From Eupeodes corollae (lineage: Eukaryota > Arthropoda > Insecta > Diptera > Syrphidae): a DNA stretch of 64,000 nucleotides. The stretch lies in contig NC_079149.1 in the NCBI RefSeq assembly GCF_945859685.1, forward strand, positions 126,878,065-126,942,064. The letters run 5' to 3'. Below are positions 34,185 through 47,779 of this stretch, piece by piece. Numbering within the stretch: the stretch's first letter is position 1; each line of letters begins with the position of its first letter. A program made the position numbers and the translations under genes. The notes below the pieces were generated by a model. The model saw only the letters and a program-made list of their open reading frames with translations. It had not been told where the DNA came from and did not search any database.

Positions 34185-36075
34185 CCATCTACAATCCGGG
34201 GTGGACCTGGGCCTCAACCAACATGCATCTCCAGCCAGCTCGGCCCCTAGCTAGCTCCAATTTCGCACGCCAAGTTGGTTGAGGTCCTCTCCCACCTGAG
34301 TGCGGTCTTCCTCTACTGCGCTGTCCCTCGGGATTGGATTCGAAGACCTTCCGGGCTGGAGCGTTGATGTCCATCCGCTCTACATGACCTAGCCATCTAA
34401 GCCGTTGGACTTTAATTCTGCTAACTAGGTCAGTGTCGCTGTACAGCCCGTACAGTTCGTCGTTATATGTTCTCCTCCATTCTCCATCTATGCGTACGGG
34501 ACCAAAAATCACCCGAAGAATTTTTCTCTCGAAGCATCCTAAGACGCTCTCATCTTTCTTTGACAGGGTCCAGGCCGCAGCGCCATAGATGAGAACCGGG
34601 ATGATGAGTGTCTTATAGATGGTGATTTTACATGCTCGAGAGAGGACTTTACTTTTCCTTCTTAGTTCAAAGAAGCAGCGATTTGCAAGAGTTATTCTTC
34701 GTTTGATTTCAGCGCTGGTGTCGTTGTCTGCAATAATAGCGGTGCCTAGGTAGACAAAGTCCTTAACTACCTCAAAGTTATAGCTGTCCATGGTGACGTT
34801 TTGTCCAAGACGTCGCGTCGTCGTTCAGTGTCCTTTTTTGATGACAGCATATACTTGGTCTTGCCCTCATTGACCACTAAACCCATCTTCTTCGCTTCCG
34901 TCGCAATGCTCAAAAACGCTCCACTGACATCACGCTTTGATCTTCCAATTATGTCAATATCATCTGCGTATCCGAGTAATTGGATGGACCTTTGGAAGAT
35001 TGTGCCTCTAGTGTTGACGGTTGAGTTTTGCACAATTCTTTCCAGAACGATATTGAAGAAGTCGCATGACAGTGCATCGCCTTGTCTAAAACCTTTTTTG
35101 ACATCAAATGCATCGGTAAGATCTTTTCCGACCCTGACAGAGCAGCGTGCATTCTCCATCGTCATTCTGCACAAACGGATAAGTTTGACAAAGATGCCAA
35201 AACTAGACATTGCTCGGTAGAGCTCTTCCCTATGGTTGCTGTCATACTCGGCTTGAAAATCGATAAAGAGATGGTGGGTATCGATTTGAAGCTCTTGGGT
35301 TTTTTCCAATATCTGCCGTAGTGTGAATATTTGGTCGATAGTGGACTTTCCTGGTCTGAAGCCACACTGATAAGGACCAATCAGGTTGTTGACGAATGGC
35401 TTCAGACGTTCACATAATACGGCAGAGAGGATCTTATATGCAATGTTAAGGAGACTCATGTCTCTGTAGTTGGCGCAGTTTAGAGGGTCTCCTTTCTTAT
35501 GTATCGGGCACACTATGCTGAGATTCCACTCATCGGGCATGCTTTCTTCCGACCATGTTTTGCAGATGAGTTGGTGCATGCTCCGTACCAAGTCATCGCC
35601 TGCTGCTTTGAAAAGCTCGGCAGCGATGCCGTCAGCTCCAGCAGCTTCGTTTGACTTAAGTTTAGATATAGCTATCTTCACTTCGTCAAGGTCGGGTAGG
35701 CGGAATTGTTGATCTGCGTCGCCTAGGTGGAGTGGTTCTATCTCCCTTACAGCGGAATTCGGTTCTTCATCACCATTATATAATTTGGAGAAGTGGTCTT
35801 TGAATACTCTCAGCATCAACTGCGGTTCTACTACGATGTTCCCCTGATCGTTTTTACAGGCTTCGGTTCGTGGCTGGTACCCTTGGGAGGTTTTTTGTAC
35901 CTTTTGGTAAAATTTACGAACCTCCTTCCTGTTGTGACATCCCTCTATCTCCTCGATCGCACGCTTCTCATGCTCTCTTTTTTACCGTCTAAGAAGCCGG
36001 TGTTCCTCTCTCCTCTTCTGCTCGTAGAGCTCGCGAGCAGCTCTCGTCCTTTTGTGCAGCGCCGCGCCGTTTTAA
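34185..36075 (-). pseudogene. LINE copy (second family), reverse transcriptase nearly intact
   Basis: On the - strand from 36070: a linker rich in Arg/Glu (EVRKFYQKVQK) with an in-frame stop near 35980, then a 350-codon reverse transcriptase (34767-35819) with SMPDEWNLSIVCPIHKKGDP, ANYR, CGFRPGKST, FIDFQAEYDS and GYADDIDIIGRS (YADD at 34959-34970). The frame is then lost near 34790. The C-terminal domain continues in another frame (34189-34791) with KDFVYLGTAI, KRRITLANRC, IYGAAAWTLS and RLRWLGHVERM, ending HPGL and stop. Catalytic YADD is present, but the shift and the stop make it dead. The 5' endonuclease is missing. I recognise the protein type from many insect genomes but not its clade with certainty. 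Confidence 0.85.
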
Positions 36076-37440
36076 CCATCACTTACCTATTTTTTTGATT
36101 ATTACGGTCGTTTCGACTGGGTGTTTTCTTAAATTTTTAACGATTGCTCTATCCTTACAAAAAAAGAGAGACTGAAAACCAATTTTAAATGATCTATTGT
36201 CAAGACTAAGTCTATAAAAAGTATATAGTCAAAACATTTACAGTTCGTAAGAAAACCTAAATGTATGGAACATACCTATTAGTTTGATATGTCAGAAATT
36301 CAAAACTTGTTTTAAGAGTTAAAGTAACTACCCGTGTTTTTGTTGGCTTGCTATAAAATAGTACTAACTAAAACTAATAAAATGGACAATTTTTAAGAAG
36401 AAATGTTAAGAAAACATTTGGAAATTGAAATTCTATAAAAAAAGTTAATTTACAATTACTTTAAGGAGGGGGTTTGTTCGTAGACTATTACATGTGGTGT
36501 TGAAGGGAGCTAGAAACTCGCCTCAATTCTTATGTACCTGAATTGAGTTGAAATGAGCTTGATTCGACTAGATTCCCGTCGGGGATCGGAGTACCAACAT
36601 TTGAGAACGAAATCACTTAATATCCATTCGAGACTCGTATAAATGTCAAAAACGCAGTAGTAGTATTCATACTGCTAATACTGTTTCGTGTAAAATCTTA
36701 CTATATTATTGATAGATTTTCCAACAAAACACTGGAATTGGTAGGCAGTTAGATTCTTAAGTCGTTTAAAATATACAAAATCATATTCTTAAATAAGTAA
36801 TTAACTTAAAATGCCTTTAAATTTCAATAAATCGTTCAAAATAAACTTTTGGTGCTTAGTAAAGTTTCATGATTTGAACATTTCCGAACAAAATTGTGTA
36901 TATTTTTAGTTTTCATATACAAAGGTTTTATTAGCTTAATGGGCCTGAAATTGACAATTGACCATAATTTTTTTTCAAATACGTTTTGATTTCAAAATCT
37001 CACCTCAAATATAAACACCTCAATTTGTCCACCCTAACATATGCAACATAATATTAATTATAATATGTTTCTCACAGTTGGTTGTTGTATAAGCTAAGTA
37101 GAGTTTTGCGCGGCGAATTCTATTCTGTGGTGAAAATAATGGAGGTTGGTTGTGGTTAAATAAGTTTCCGTTGATTTCGAATTTTCAGATTTTTAAAGAT
37201 TTTAAAGAAGCAAAGTTCTGCATTTCACTTTCACTCCAAATGAAATCGAAAAAGAGTACACAAAATTTGACACGACTCATGAAATCTGGTACCTATCGTT
37301 CGAACTTAAAGGTTTGTGTTGCAGTAATAAAAATCCAGTCTTTTACAAATGCCATGATGGGAATAAGGGATTTTTTACATTAAGGATAATTTTATGCACA
37401 TGACTTTAAAGTTGTTGTTTGCTTTAACACCAAGTTGTAG
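36076..37440. other. AT-rich non-coding DNA
   Basis: No gene is supported. The frame at 37150-37383 has no recognisable motif. Confidence 0.4.
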
Positions 37441-37699
37441 TAAAAAAAATACTATTTTTTTAAGTCTTACAAAAGCAGAAAAAGTACTTGATTTTCCATT
37501 GAAAGTTTTATAATATGTAAATAACAAATCCTTGTCTAAGATCAAAAAGGTTAGAAGCCACTATCTTTCTTTGTTATCATAATACTTGAGTCATTATTAT
37601 TAGTTTTTGTAGGTTCCATTTTTTTGTAAGAAAGTTTTCAATTTAATTTCTTTAAATTTTTTTTTTCTTAAAAACTTCAAAATGTATTCTAATCAAAAA

Positions 37700-37960
37700 T
37701 ATTTTGCATATGATAAATAAGTAAGATTTCAATACCTGATTTTGTTCTCCAGATTTTTATTCGAAAACCAATTTCTACCAATTTTAGAGCATTTTTTGAA
37801 AGTTTATATTTCTTAAAAAAAATAGCTATTGGATTTATTTTCTTCATCTATTCTCGAAATATTCGAATTAGTTTTTATTTTTTCTTAAAAAAAAACTGTG
37901 ACTTCGATTTCTTTTAAAATGTTATCAGATTTCAAAAACATTTAAATTGGGTTCTAGGCA
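37700..37960 (-). repeat. Partial copy of the tandem-unit repeat
   Basis: The reverse complement carries the unit hallmarks: GTTTTTATTTTTTCTTAAAA with ACTGTGACTTCGATTTC and ATGTTATCAGAT on the + strand (37870-37935), plus TTCGAAAACCAATTTCTACC (37760-37780). It is a diverged, truncated member of the family at 2883-4200. Confidence 0.5.
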
Positions 37961-40900
37961 CCTTGAAATGTCAAGAAATGTGTGTTTCTTCTTAAAACAA
38001 CAATTTTTTTTCGAAAATCGGTAAAAATATACTCAATAGAAAGGAAATAGATGAAATCATCGACAGATATTTTCAAAAAATTGAAAACTAAAAAAAAAAC
38101 TCTTATTTGGTTCCACAACTTCAATATTTTTAACAGAAAACAGCTCAAACTTAAATTATTTATTGCATACTTTTTGAGGACTACTCAATCCAAATGTTGG
38201 CGTAAAAACATCGGTTAGTCCTATTTTAAGCAAACGAATATTTTAAAAAACACTCTGGATTGTATTAAAGTCTCTTTTTTGACAAGAAATAAACTTGGAT
38301 GCGATGTTTATAAGTTTAGAAAGTTTAACAGTCTATGAGTTTTATAAAACAAAGACTTTTATTAATTGCTAAGCTTACGTTGCTCCAGAAAGTATCCTAA
38401 GCCCACCACTCTCAATTGAGAGTGCTTATATTTTCGCTAAATATTCATAGTCGCAACGAACAACCTTGTTACTTGTTTTTAAAATATTCCAATCTTTAAA
38501 ACAAAACTCAAAATTTTTTACCCTTTATTATCCTTTTTGAGTTTTGAGATAACCGCCGTCAAAAAAACTACATCTCCATAAAATTAGCGTGATTGATAAT
38601 GTCGCGTCATATAAATGGTGGTTTTCATTATCATCCACACCATCCTGACCATCCTGTATGAATATACAAAAACTTTGTTTTTCACTTCGCATCTCATCTC
38701 AAAAATTTCATGAACATTTATATATGTTTCTCCGTAATCTAACGTCAGACGGGAGGCGTCCATTTGTCTAATTCTGGAACTATAGCATATAAAACCGCCT
38801 TTCTATGGTATACTATATCATCAAATTTGTAAATGGAAAAGATTTTTCAAAAAATATAAAAAAAAACTTCCAACAAAAGTTAAAAACGCGTGCCTCACAG
38901 CACGACTTAAACCCATCAATCAAACATCATGCCAAGCAGTTTTGACTGACTATGGGTTTTATGGCTTTGGCTGGAACCATCAGATCTCCGCACCATATTT
39001 ACTTCATGTTGATGACTTTTCTTTAGAATACTTAAGCTCTCTAAAAGGATGTGTATTTTCAATTTTTAAAATTCATAGGAAAAATTGAATAGAAAGGATT
39101 TTGGCGGCGGCAGCGATGGTGGTCACGTGTCAGGACTATTGTTAATTTTCCTCATCACCATCTCAAAAAAAAATGAATGTTGCACCACCAATGTGGGTTT
39201 TCAATTTCAAAGCAGAATAATTATTACTCCTTTTTTGAAGAAGAAGACTAACATGACGCACATAAGTTTTCCCTTGAGTCATTTGCGAGGGATGATTTGA
39301 ATTTTGCTAACCCATTCCACTTACTCGTAAATAATTGAAAAATCCTGTTTAAGGATGTGCAAATTGGGAGAAGATTTAAAAATATGTTAACAACTCACAC
39401 AAAGAAAAGCTCCATTATTTATACAAAAACTACAATTTCAACATAAAATTAGAACTCCTGAATTATACCAAAATGATGTCCTTTTCAAATAAAAGCAAAC
39501 ATATTATTTCTGAAAAAGACTTTTTCATGCGAGAATTGTGTCATATTGCCCGCTTGGTAAACGCAATTAACACTAATTGCAGGTTTTATCCTGTGAAAAT
39601 GGTAGATTTATCTTTTTTAACACATCCCAGAGTTAATGTCCTTTTTTTCATCCTTTCCCAGGACATCACCTCCATCATATGTGTGAGTATGTGAGCAAGG
39701 AATTCAGTTCTTACATTCGGAGTTGTTTACATGAAAATTTATACAAGTTAAGATATGAAAACATGTGTATAAAATCCTTTCATCTCCTTCCACGGAGTAT
39801 GTGAATGGTGCCTGGAGTTATTTATTTTTATAATTAATTTTTATTTCACCCACTCTGAAGGATGTCTGACGGTGAGAAGGGAACTTACACTTAAGAGGAA
39901 ACGGCGGCGGTGTGGTGCTAAAAGAATGGCGGAGTATGTTGTTGGTCCTTAGTCCTTACGTCTTATAGTTGGTTCAATTACTTTAGTCGTTTTATATCAC
40001 CAACAAAAATGTAGATGAATATCCTCGACTCAATTAAACACAGGTCGTTAACTTCTTCCAAAAAAAGAAATAATAAAAATGATTTGTTAAGGGAATTTTG
40101 TAGTTTATCTCAACTAGTGGTTTGAGTGTTGTTATTGTTCTGATCCATTATCCTCATTTATTTAATAAATCAAAGAAAAAACACATACAAAATAAAATGT
40201 ACAACTGGGTCGCAAGAACTTGCTCCTGTACACCAAGAATCTGTTTAAAAATAATAATATCTAAAAATTTAAAAATGTACCAACACAATTAAATTACGTT
40301 AAAAGAACTGAAAGAAAAGGGTTCGTTCGTAGGTTATGGTCTAACTAAAGCAGTATTCACATGAGCGCGACCTACAAAATGTGAGTTTATATACGTTTGA
40401 AGACATATTTCCACACAAATTCTTAACAAAACGATAGCAATATAGTTTCTATTTGATTTACAATGCATACTTTTACTTTTCAACATCATATATTAATAAA
40501 TTTAAGAAAACAAATTTATTCGTCGCGAAAAAATTTTAGTTGATACAAACTGTCAAACTTTATTCGCGTTCCGCATTATCCACACTCGCAACGAAAAAAA
40601 TCATCCTTGTTTTGGTTTCGGTCATGAATGGAAACATATTCTCCTTCAATTTTCCGATTTACATTAAATGGATGCACATGAAATCTTTTTCTTGTTTTGT
40701 TTATTAACACGGAAACCAATAACTTATTTTAAGCAAATAAAGCTTTGACTGCACTTTCCCAATGGTTTGTTTTCAAAGCACAATAATGATAAACACAAAC
40801 AAAAAACAATTGTCAAACTCAAACTTCATTTACGGCGACAAATTAAAAACTATCATGTGAAAGAAATGTCAAAATCGACGAATATTCGTTCATATATTGG

Positions 40901-41190
40901 TCGTTGGTCGTGCTGATGTGAATAGTGCTTAAGTAGTGTTGATATTTGAGTTCAACAGATGGCGCAAAATTTGTTGACATCAACTTTTTTAATAATAACA
41001 ACAAAATATTATTACAGATTATGTCTTTTTTTTGTGTAATTTAAGAACTTAGTAGAGTCAGCTTACAGTAACAAAACTATGTTTTTATTTAGTTTTACAA
41101 TGAATTATGTATAAAAAAGATTCCAACGACACTTATGAAACCATGGGTTCCCAAAATAAGGCAAACAACAGACCTTATGTTGTTACTTCA
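37961..41190. other. AT-rich non-coding DNA
   Basis: No gene is supported. Short frames (39085-39300, 39473-39694) show no domain. Small GGCGGC patches lie near 39102-39112 and 39901-39912. Confidence 0.4.
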
Positions 41191-41199
41191 AAAATCAGT

Positions 41200-42240
41200 G
41201 TGGCTTAGGACATCTTTCAAACTTTTTTGCTTAACTATCGCACAACGCATACAAATTGATAAAACTTACTACCAAAAATGGTGATTTTGCCACAGCTACA
41301 TATCGTGCTTTAAGAGAAGATTATGGTTAACATAATCGTCCAACTACGCAAGCAATTGGCAACATTTTTAACAAATTTGAAGAGACTGGATTTGTTATTG
41401 GATTGGATATTGTAGGGCCTCATTGTTTCGCTCGTACTACTGAAAATATCGCTGATGTAAGTGAAAGTGTTGCAGAAGATCCGAATGTGTCGATTCTTTG
41501 TTGGTCTCAGAAATTAAGACTGTCTTACGGCACATTATGGTGCATTTTGCACGTATGATGTTCACGTATTTACATTTAAACTTCACCTCACGCAACTACT
41601 GAAGCCAGCTGACTATTTACATCGTCGCGTCGGTCGTAGAGACGTTGAATGGGTGCTTGAACATCAGGCTGTGGCGATTTTTCGAATACAATTTTCTTCA
41701 GCGACGAAGCACATTTCTGTCTCGGTGGATACTTTAGGTTCTGAGAATCCTCAAGAAATTGAAGAGAAGCCATTACATCCACAAAAAGTCACTGTTAGAT
41801 GCACTCTTTGGTCCGGAGTTGTGGTTGGACCTTACTTCTTCAAAAACGACAATGAAACGACTGTCACCATCATTTCGGAGCATCATGGTCTTATGATAAC
41901 TGAATTTTTTTTTGCCTGCTATTGAAGAATTTGACTTGGAGAATATATGGCTTCAACAAGACGGTGCCACATGAAACACAACTCAAGCGAATATGGCATT
42001 ATTGCAAGAGACATCTCCTGACGTCGTACTTTCTCATCAACTGGCCACCAAGGTCATGCGATCTGACACCTCTGGACTTTTTATTGTTAGACTAAGTGAA
42101 AGGCAGTGTCTATGCAGAGAAACCTTTAACTCTTGACCACTTAAAACCAACATTCGTCATAAAAATTTACATTTCTGTTAAAAAAAACTGTGTGTTAACA
42201 TACAGCCTTTTACGAGATTTCGTCTCATAAAACATTTTAA
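41200..42240 (+). pseudogene. Decayed mariner transposase gene
   Basis: On the + strand, across several frames: an N-terminal helix-turn-helix part with FATATYRALREDYG, HNRPTTQAIGNIFNKFEETG and ENIADVSESVAEDPNVSI (about 41290-41500), then the catalytic half with GSENPQEIEEKPLHPQKVTV (around 41731-41790), VVGPYFFKND (around 41822-41851) and remains of the ACHTT...LLQE and WPP.SCDLTPLDF blocks (41960-42085). Multiple stops and shifts make it inactive. Clear inverted ends were not found, although ACATACAGCC near 42199 and later could be part of one. Confidence 0.75.
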
Positions 42241-42770
42241 ATAAAATAACATACAAAAAAAGTTATTGCTGAAACACCGCCCAATATGCTTGCACCAATT
42301 CGCGTGGTAGTCATTTAAATGATGTTGTGTTTCACACATAAGTCAACGTCCAAACTTTATGATAAAAAGGAATACCATGAACAAAATATTTAATATGTAT
42401 TTTATTTAAGTTTACTTTTGAAATCTTAAAACGGATAATCCTGTACAAAATGAAGCGTTTTACTTATAAAAAGATAGTGCAACAAACATTAAAAAGAGTA
42501 AACTCTCACTGCAAATAGAAAAATGCTAAACAAGTCCCATATTACGCTGTGGACTTTAAGTCTTGCTTGAATGAAAAACGGAAAAGAAAAAGGGAAGAAT
42601 TGAATGATTAACTTTCGAATAATGCACAACGATGAAAAATAAGACGTACTAGTACATCACCGAATGATTAACCGAGAAATGCGCATTCATCACGGTGTAA
42701 TACCGGACCATAACCATTTATCATACTCTACGAACATGCCTTCGAGATACACAACGACAACAGTAATCAG

Positions 42771-44239
42771 TAGGCGTGTTTTTTTGGCATCGCTATCTGC
42801 AGCCAAATTCGATTTCTAAAAGCAAGTATCCGCTGCTATTTTATTTTAACTTTAAGTTGTCAGATAATAAAACAAAAACAGAGAAAAACCGAATTTTATT
42901 CAAGATTATTTTTGAGTTTTTTTTACGTATAATTTATTTATAAACCAAAGCAAATTGCTAAAACTGGAAGATTCACGAGAAGATATTGTGAGAGAAATAA
43001 AGAAAATAGAGTTTCATATTATTATAATAATTTGTTCAAAGTTTTATTTGTTATTTTGATTTTGCTTTTGGATAACTTTTTGACATATTGTGCTGTGTTC
43101 GTAGATTTGGTCTGTCGTCGTTCTTATAGATGGCCCATTTATATGCAGCGTCGAAATTGAAATGTGGAAGACTTTTGAAGTTTAAAACTGTCAAAATTTG
43201 TATAAATAACCTTTACTTAACTACAATGGAAACTTTTGGCAAAAAGTGGTAAATTTACAAAATTACCAAACATTTTTGGTTTGTCTAGCGCCATTTGTTT
43301 ACAAAAAAAAAACTAAAAACATTGTTTTTTTTTTTACCAAAAATAAAGCTTACTGCATCGTTGTTTTTAATTTTGAGGTCAGAAAAACTTAAAAAAAATA
43401 TTTAACTTATGTCGTTTTCAAATTCAAATGGCCCTACAAAGAAAAAAAATTACTATTGTAAATATCCCACTTCTTGCAAAAAGTGGCCGTTGTAGTTATA
43501 CCCTAAAACTCGCAAATAGAAAACGATATTACAGAAGAAAAATAATAAGAACACCTCGTTCCTTGATTTGCGCGTTTCAATAAAAATTTAAAATAAATTT
43601 TAATAAAAGAACGCACTTAAAGTGCTTTGCACTCTGCGAACAAAGTTATCGAGACTCTTTGAGTTTTTTAAACAAGGGGTTAGCCCATGATTTTTTCGAA
43701 AAAATGAGAAATTTAAAATTGTAGAGTATTCTGAAGATGTTCACATTGCTAGAAAGGTGTATTAATTTTCTATCAAGCAGTGAAAACAGCATCTGTTTTC
43801 AAGGTTTAGTTCAGGAAATAATGCCACCGACACATAATTTGTCATGGGCTGGGTTGAAACTCCGTAGACAGAGCTCGAAAAATCTTTTGGGTTGCTTGCG
43901 TGTATAAGGCTTAAAAATACCTTTCTTTTGATGAATACCTCGATGGGGTCCGGAACAATAATGAAAAAATAGTTTTTTTTTCGAAAACGTGAGAAATTCA
44001 AAAATGTCGAGTATTATGAAGACTTTCACATTGCTAGAAAAGTGTATTATTATCCGAGTTACCAACTTACGAAATTCAATTTCTCTCCGATCGATACTCA
44101 AAAAATGACAATATTTTACCCGCAGCCAAATTTAATTTTAATAATAATAGTTAATAATTTTATTAACAGGGTGTTGTATTTGTAATACATGGAAGCTCCC
44201 ACTGCTGATACGGATAGCTGTGCCAGAAAAACACGCCTA
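42771..44239. mobile_element. Non-autonomous TIR element with TA target duplication
   Basis: The left end is TA-GGCGTGTTTTTTTGGCA and the right end is the inverted GCCAGAAAAACACGCC-TA. About 27 of the first 30 bases pair, and TA flanks both sides. The length is 1,469 bp. The interior is AT-rich with no transposase. It contains an 80-base direct repeat (43689-43767 and 43972-44051, both with GAGTATT-TGAAGA and CACATTGCTAGAAA). Its end resembles that of the element at 2026-2589. Confidence 0.7.
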
Positions 44240-44244
44240 ATTAA

Positions 44245-45640
44245 ACTAACATTTATATACAAGACTCGAGCAAACGTCAAAGCTCTATCTTAAGTTGGAA
44301 CCTCCTTCTACTTTTATCTACAGTACATCAAAGGTCTGTATTTGTAATACGATTTTTGACCAACAAATTTGTATCGGGACTACTTTTATCTTACATCTTC
44401 AGAGCTCAAAAACCTTAATTTGAACTCAATCGACCCATATGGTTTGGGATATAGTTTTCGATTTTTCTTACGAATCCAATACTTGCCATAAATGTAGTTC
44501 CTATATGTCCAGAAACCCAACTCAAGCCCATTTCCATGGAACGTGGCTATTCTAACCTTACTCAACCCTCATTCATTCAATAACTACAAAAACAAAGTGT
44601 CCTGGACAACACGAACCATGAACAAAGCAAAAAAATGAATTAATATCCATCCAGCAGTTACTCGTCCATAAGTCGTCACGTTTCATCTTTTGTGTGGATG
44701 GCGCTATAATTAAAGTCAATGCTAAGATGTGGCAACGTACAAAATGGTCTCGATGAATTTTTAATGGTAATCACTGTCGTTCTCTTTTTGACACTAAATG
44801 CCTATTTCCAGAGTTGAACACAAAACAATAAGATATCCAACTTCAATATCAACACTTTACTACCGGTTTTTTGGTTGTTCTCTGATGGAGAGAAGGTGCT
44901 GTACGCCTGGAATCTATAAACAGGTGAATTCAACTTCGAGTAAACTATCTATATAACCATCTATCAAAGTGGAGCACAAGGCGAAGGCGATTATTTCACA
45001 TCAGGTAGCCCATTCGATTAGGTATAGACGGCAAGCCGGAGAACTAATCTAAGAAAAAATGCTTTTCTTTTAAACACTATAAGCCTGATGATGGTGATGG
45101 GTTTTGTGAAGTGTGAAATGAAACTATCAGGATATTAAAGTCTAACCACTAATTGACTATTTAACGTCAAATGCTATTACATTAAAACAAAGTGAAGCGT
45201 ACAAAAAGTAAGCGCAGCAGTTAACTTGATAGATCTGGGCTAATGGGCAAAAAGTGATCAATGAAGCGTTTAAGTAGATTAAAGATTATTAATAAATCGT
45301 GGTAGAAGAATGATCAGGAAGAAAGTTGGTAATGATCATTGGAAGTTTTTTTTTGTACTTAAGTCTGTATCAAGTCATACAGACTGTATGACTTGAGTAT
45401 GTTTAGGTATTTTAGATTTTCATTTTAAATAAGACGTAAGTCAGTTTGAGAAAATAGTTTAGTATTTAGCAAGATGAACTGAATTGTACTTTTTTTTATT
45501 GATATTATAAAAACGTTGAAAAAAATTAACGTGATACCCAATTAGTATTAATACTAAAGAAATTCAACTAACTAATTTTTATAAATCAAACTAATTGAAC
45601 AAAAATATTTGTCAGCTAGAATATTTTGTTAAAAGAAATG
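44245..45640. other. Non-coding DNA
   Basis: Nothing recognisable as a gene. A near-palindrome around 45365-45400 repeats GTCATACAGACTGTATGAC. Confidence 0.4.
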
Positions 45641-46240
45641 GTATAACATAACTTTTATGACACCAGGTAAAGTTTTTAGAAAAAATAAAAGCTTTTTACA
45701 AACAATAAAAAAACTAAAAACAATTCTACCCGAAGTTGGTAAAAATGTATTTTCGACTCGAATATCTTTGCAGAAATCAAAGAAATTGACTTCAAAATAA
45801 TGTTATCTTATTTCAAAATATTGTTTTTAACATTTATTAACGTTTCAGTCAGTTTTTTTTTTATTTTAAATTAGAATCTTGAGAATAATTGAAGGATTGA
45901 CTCCAAAAATATTAATTTTGTGCAAAATTGTTACTAACGTAAGATAATATATAGAAAAATCCAATCTTTATTTTTCTTATAAGAAATTAAAACTTTCAAA
46001 ACATGCTCCTAAAATTGGGTAAAATAATTTTCTTAAAACTTATTTTATCATATATTGTTGGTAACTTTAAGTAAATTTTTAAGAAAAATTCAATTGATAA
46101 CTTTTTTTACAAAGCACGAAAACTGATAGAAAATGGTTTTTGACTCAAGTATTGTGATACATACACTTAAAATTTTTGAATCTCACTTAAAATATTGTTA
46201 CTAATATTTTGTTAAAATCTTAGACAAATTGACATACGGG
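45640..46240 (+). repeat. Diverged copy of the tandem-unit repeat
   Basis: It carries ACACCAGGTAAAGTTTTTAG, then GAAGTTGGTAAAAATGTATT and TTCGACTCGAATATCTTTGCAG (45735-45772), then two or three weaker repeats of the same block (45880-46210). The unit order agrees with 3387-3900. No AACTTCC ends are seen. Confidence 0.5.
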
Positions 46241-46716
46241 CACCGATAAGATCACTCCCTTTTTTTCAAATTTTTGAAGACCAAAAATATCGATAAACTT
46301 TTTAATCAAAAACTAAAATTTCTTATTTTCTGAAAACGGGTCCTTAAGTTTTTATGATATATTATATTTTTTTCTTTAATTAGTTTTTCTTCAAAATTCG
46401 ATATCTTTTAAACGGATTAACATTTGTTAACGAAATTCAACTGTAAAATGTAAACTCTTTTAAAACAGGAGTAAATTTCATTTATTTGTGCTATGAAATA
46501 AACATATGCATTTTTCAAAAGAGTAAGAATGTATTTTTTTTTCGAAATGTGAATCCGTGTGGTCCAATTTTCAATGACTCTGCCTCATAGATCCAGCTGA
46601 ATTTGAGCAATGGCCTGTGTTATGTTCACCTTTAGGGCCTATTGTGGTTAATTTGCATAGACCTGCGACTTTAAGGAACCCCACAGGAAAAAGTCTAGCG
46701 GGGTCAAATCGCGTGC

Positions 46717-47707
46717 TGTTGTATTGGACGGATTGAAGTCTGAAAACTACAAAATAAATGCTGGTGTGCCCCAGGGCTCTGTTCTATCTCCAACACTCTT
46801 TCTCATTTTTAGTAATGATCTCCTGTCTGCAACTTCTAATCCAATACATTGTTTCGCTGACGATAGTACTCTTAGCTTTTCATATTCGTTTTCAGATTCA
46901 CATCCCTCTTCTTCGGATGTGGCAGTGCAACGACAAAATATGATAAGCTCATTAAATTCAGACCTAAACAGCATTGTACAATAGGGAATAAGAAACCGCG
47001 TGGAATGTAATGCTTCAAAAACCCCTTGCCATTATCCATAAATGGCACTTGCATCGAGGAGACTGAAGATCTCCATATTTCCGGTATGTGTATCACCAAC
47101 CGCCTTTTGTGGAACGATCACATACGCAATGTCGCCAAAAATGCCGACAGATGTTTGGGTTTTCTGAGGCGATGCTATATGTTATATGCAAGAATTATAT
47201 ACTTCCAAAGCTTGAGTATAACTCCCATATCTGGGCTGGTGCTCCTGCAAGTTACTTAAGCCTCTTGGAAAGTATTGAACGTAGAGCATTTAGATTGATT
47301 GGTGATATTACCATCATAAGATCATTAACGTCGCTTGAACATCGTCGAAATGTTTCTTGTCTCATCCTCTTTTACAGTTATCAATGAGAGAAATAGCCAG
47401 TTGCATTCCTCCCCTTAAACAGTTTAACCGTAATACTCGCGATTCTAGGAATGCTCATCAATTTATCCTCGAGCCCAACTTCGGTCGTACTATCAAGTAC
47501 AGAGATTCGTACTTTAGCCTCACTACGCGAATGTGGAATGTCTTGCCACACACTGTCTTTCCTAGCCATTGTTATATTCAGAAATTCAAAACCAATGTGC
47601 AACTAAACCTCCTTTCAACCCCTCTCTCCCTTTCCTAGTGCTCACACTGTGTCTACATAATAAGGGTAGTATTATCCCTTTAAGTGTGCACTTATTGTAA
47701 AAAAAAC
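46717..47707 (+). mobile_element. 5'-truncated LINE (jockey-like), inserted in a mariner
   Basis: On the + strand it starts within the reverse transcriptase, with INAGVPQGSVLSPTLFLIF and CFADDSTL (FADD at 46853-46864). It continues through CLGFLRRC, LEYNSHIWAGAPASYLSLLE, IASCIPPLKQFNRNTRDSRN and TTRMWNVLPHTVFPSH to a stop near 47638. The 3' part, TAGTGCTCACAC, is followed by an A-run (47699-47706), the expected LINE tail. Small frame shifts (near 46985, 47200, 47390) inactivate it. It is closer to consensus than the copy at 25285-27545. Confidence 0.85.
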
Positions 47708-47779
47708 TCCTGCGGGAGATAAATTTACCCTCAAATCGTTCATGCAAAATGTCAATCATAGCGCCGCGGCTCCTCATTT

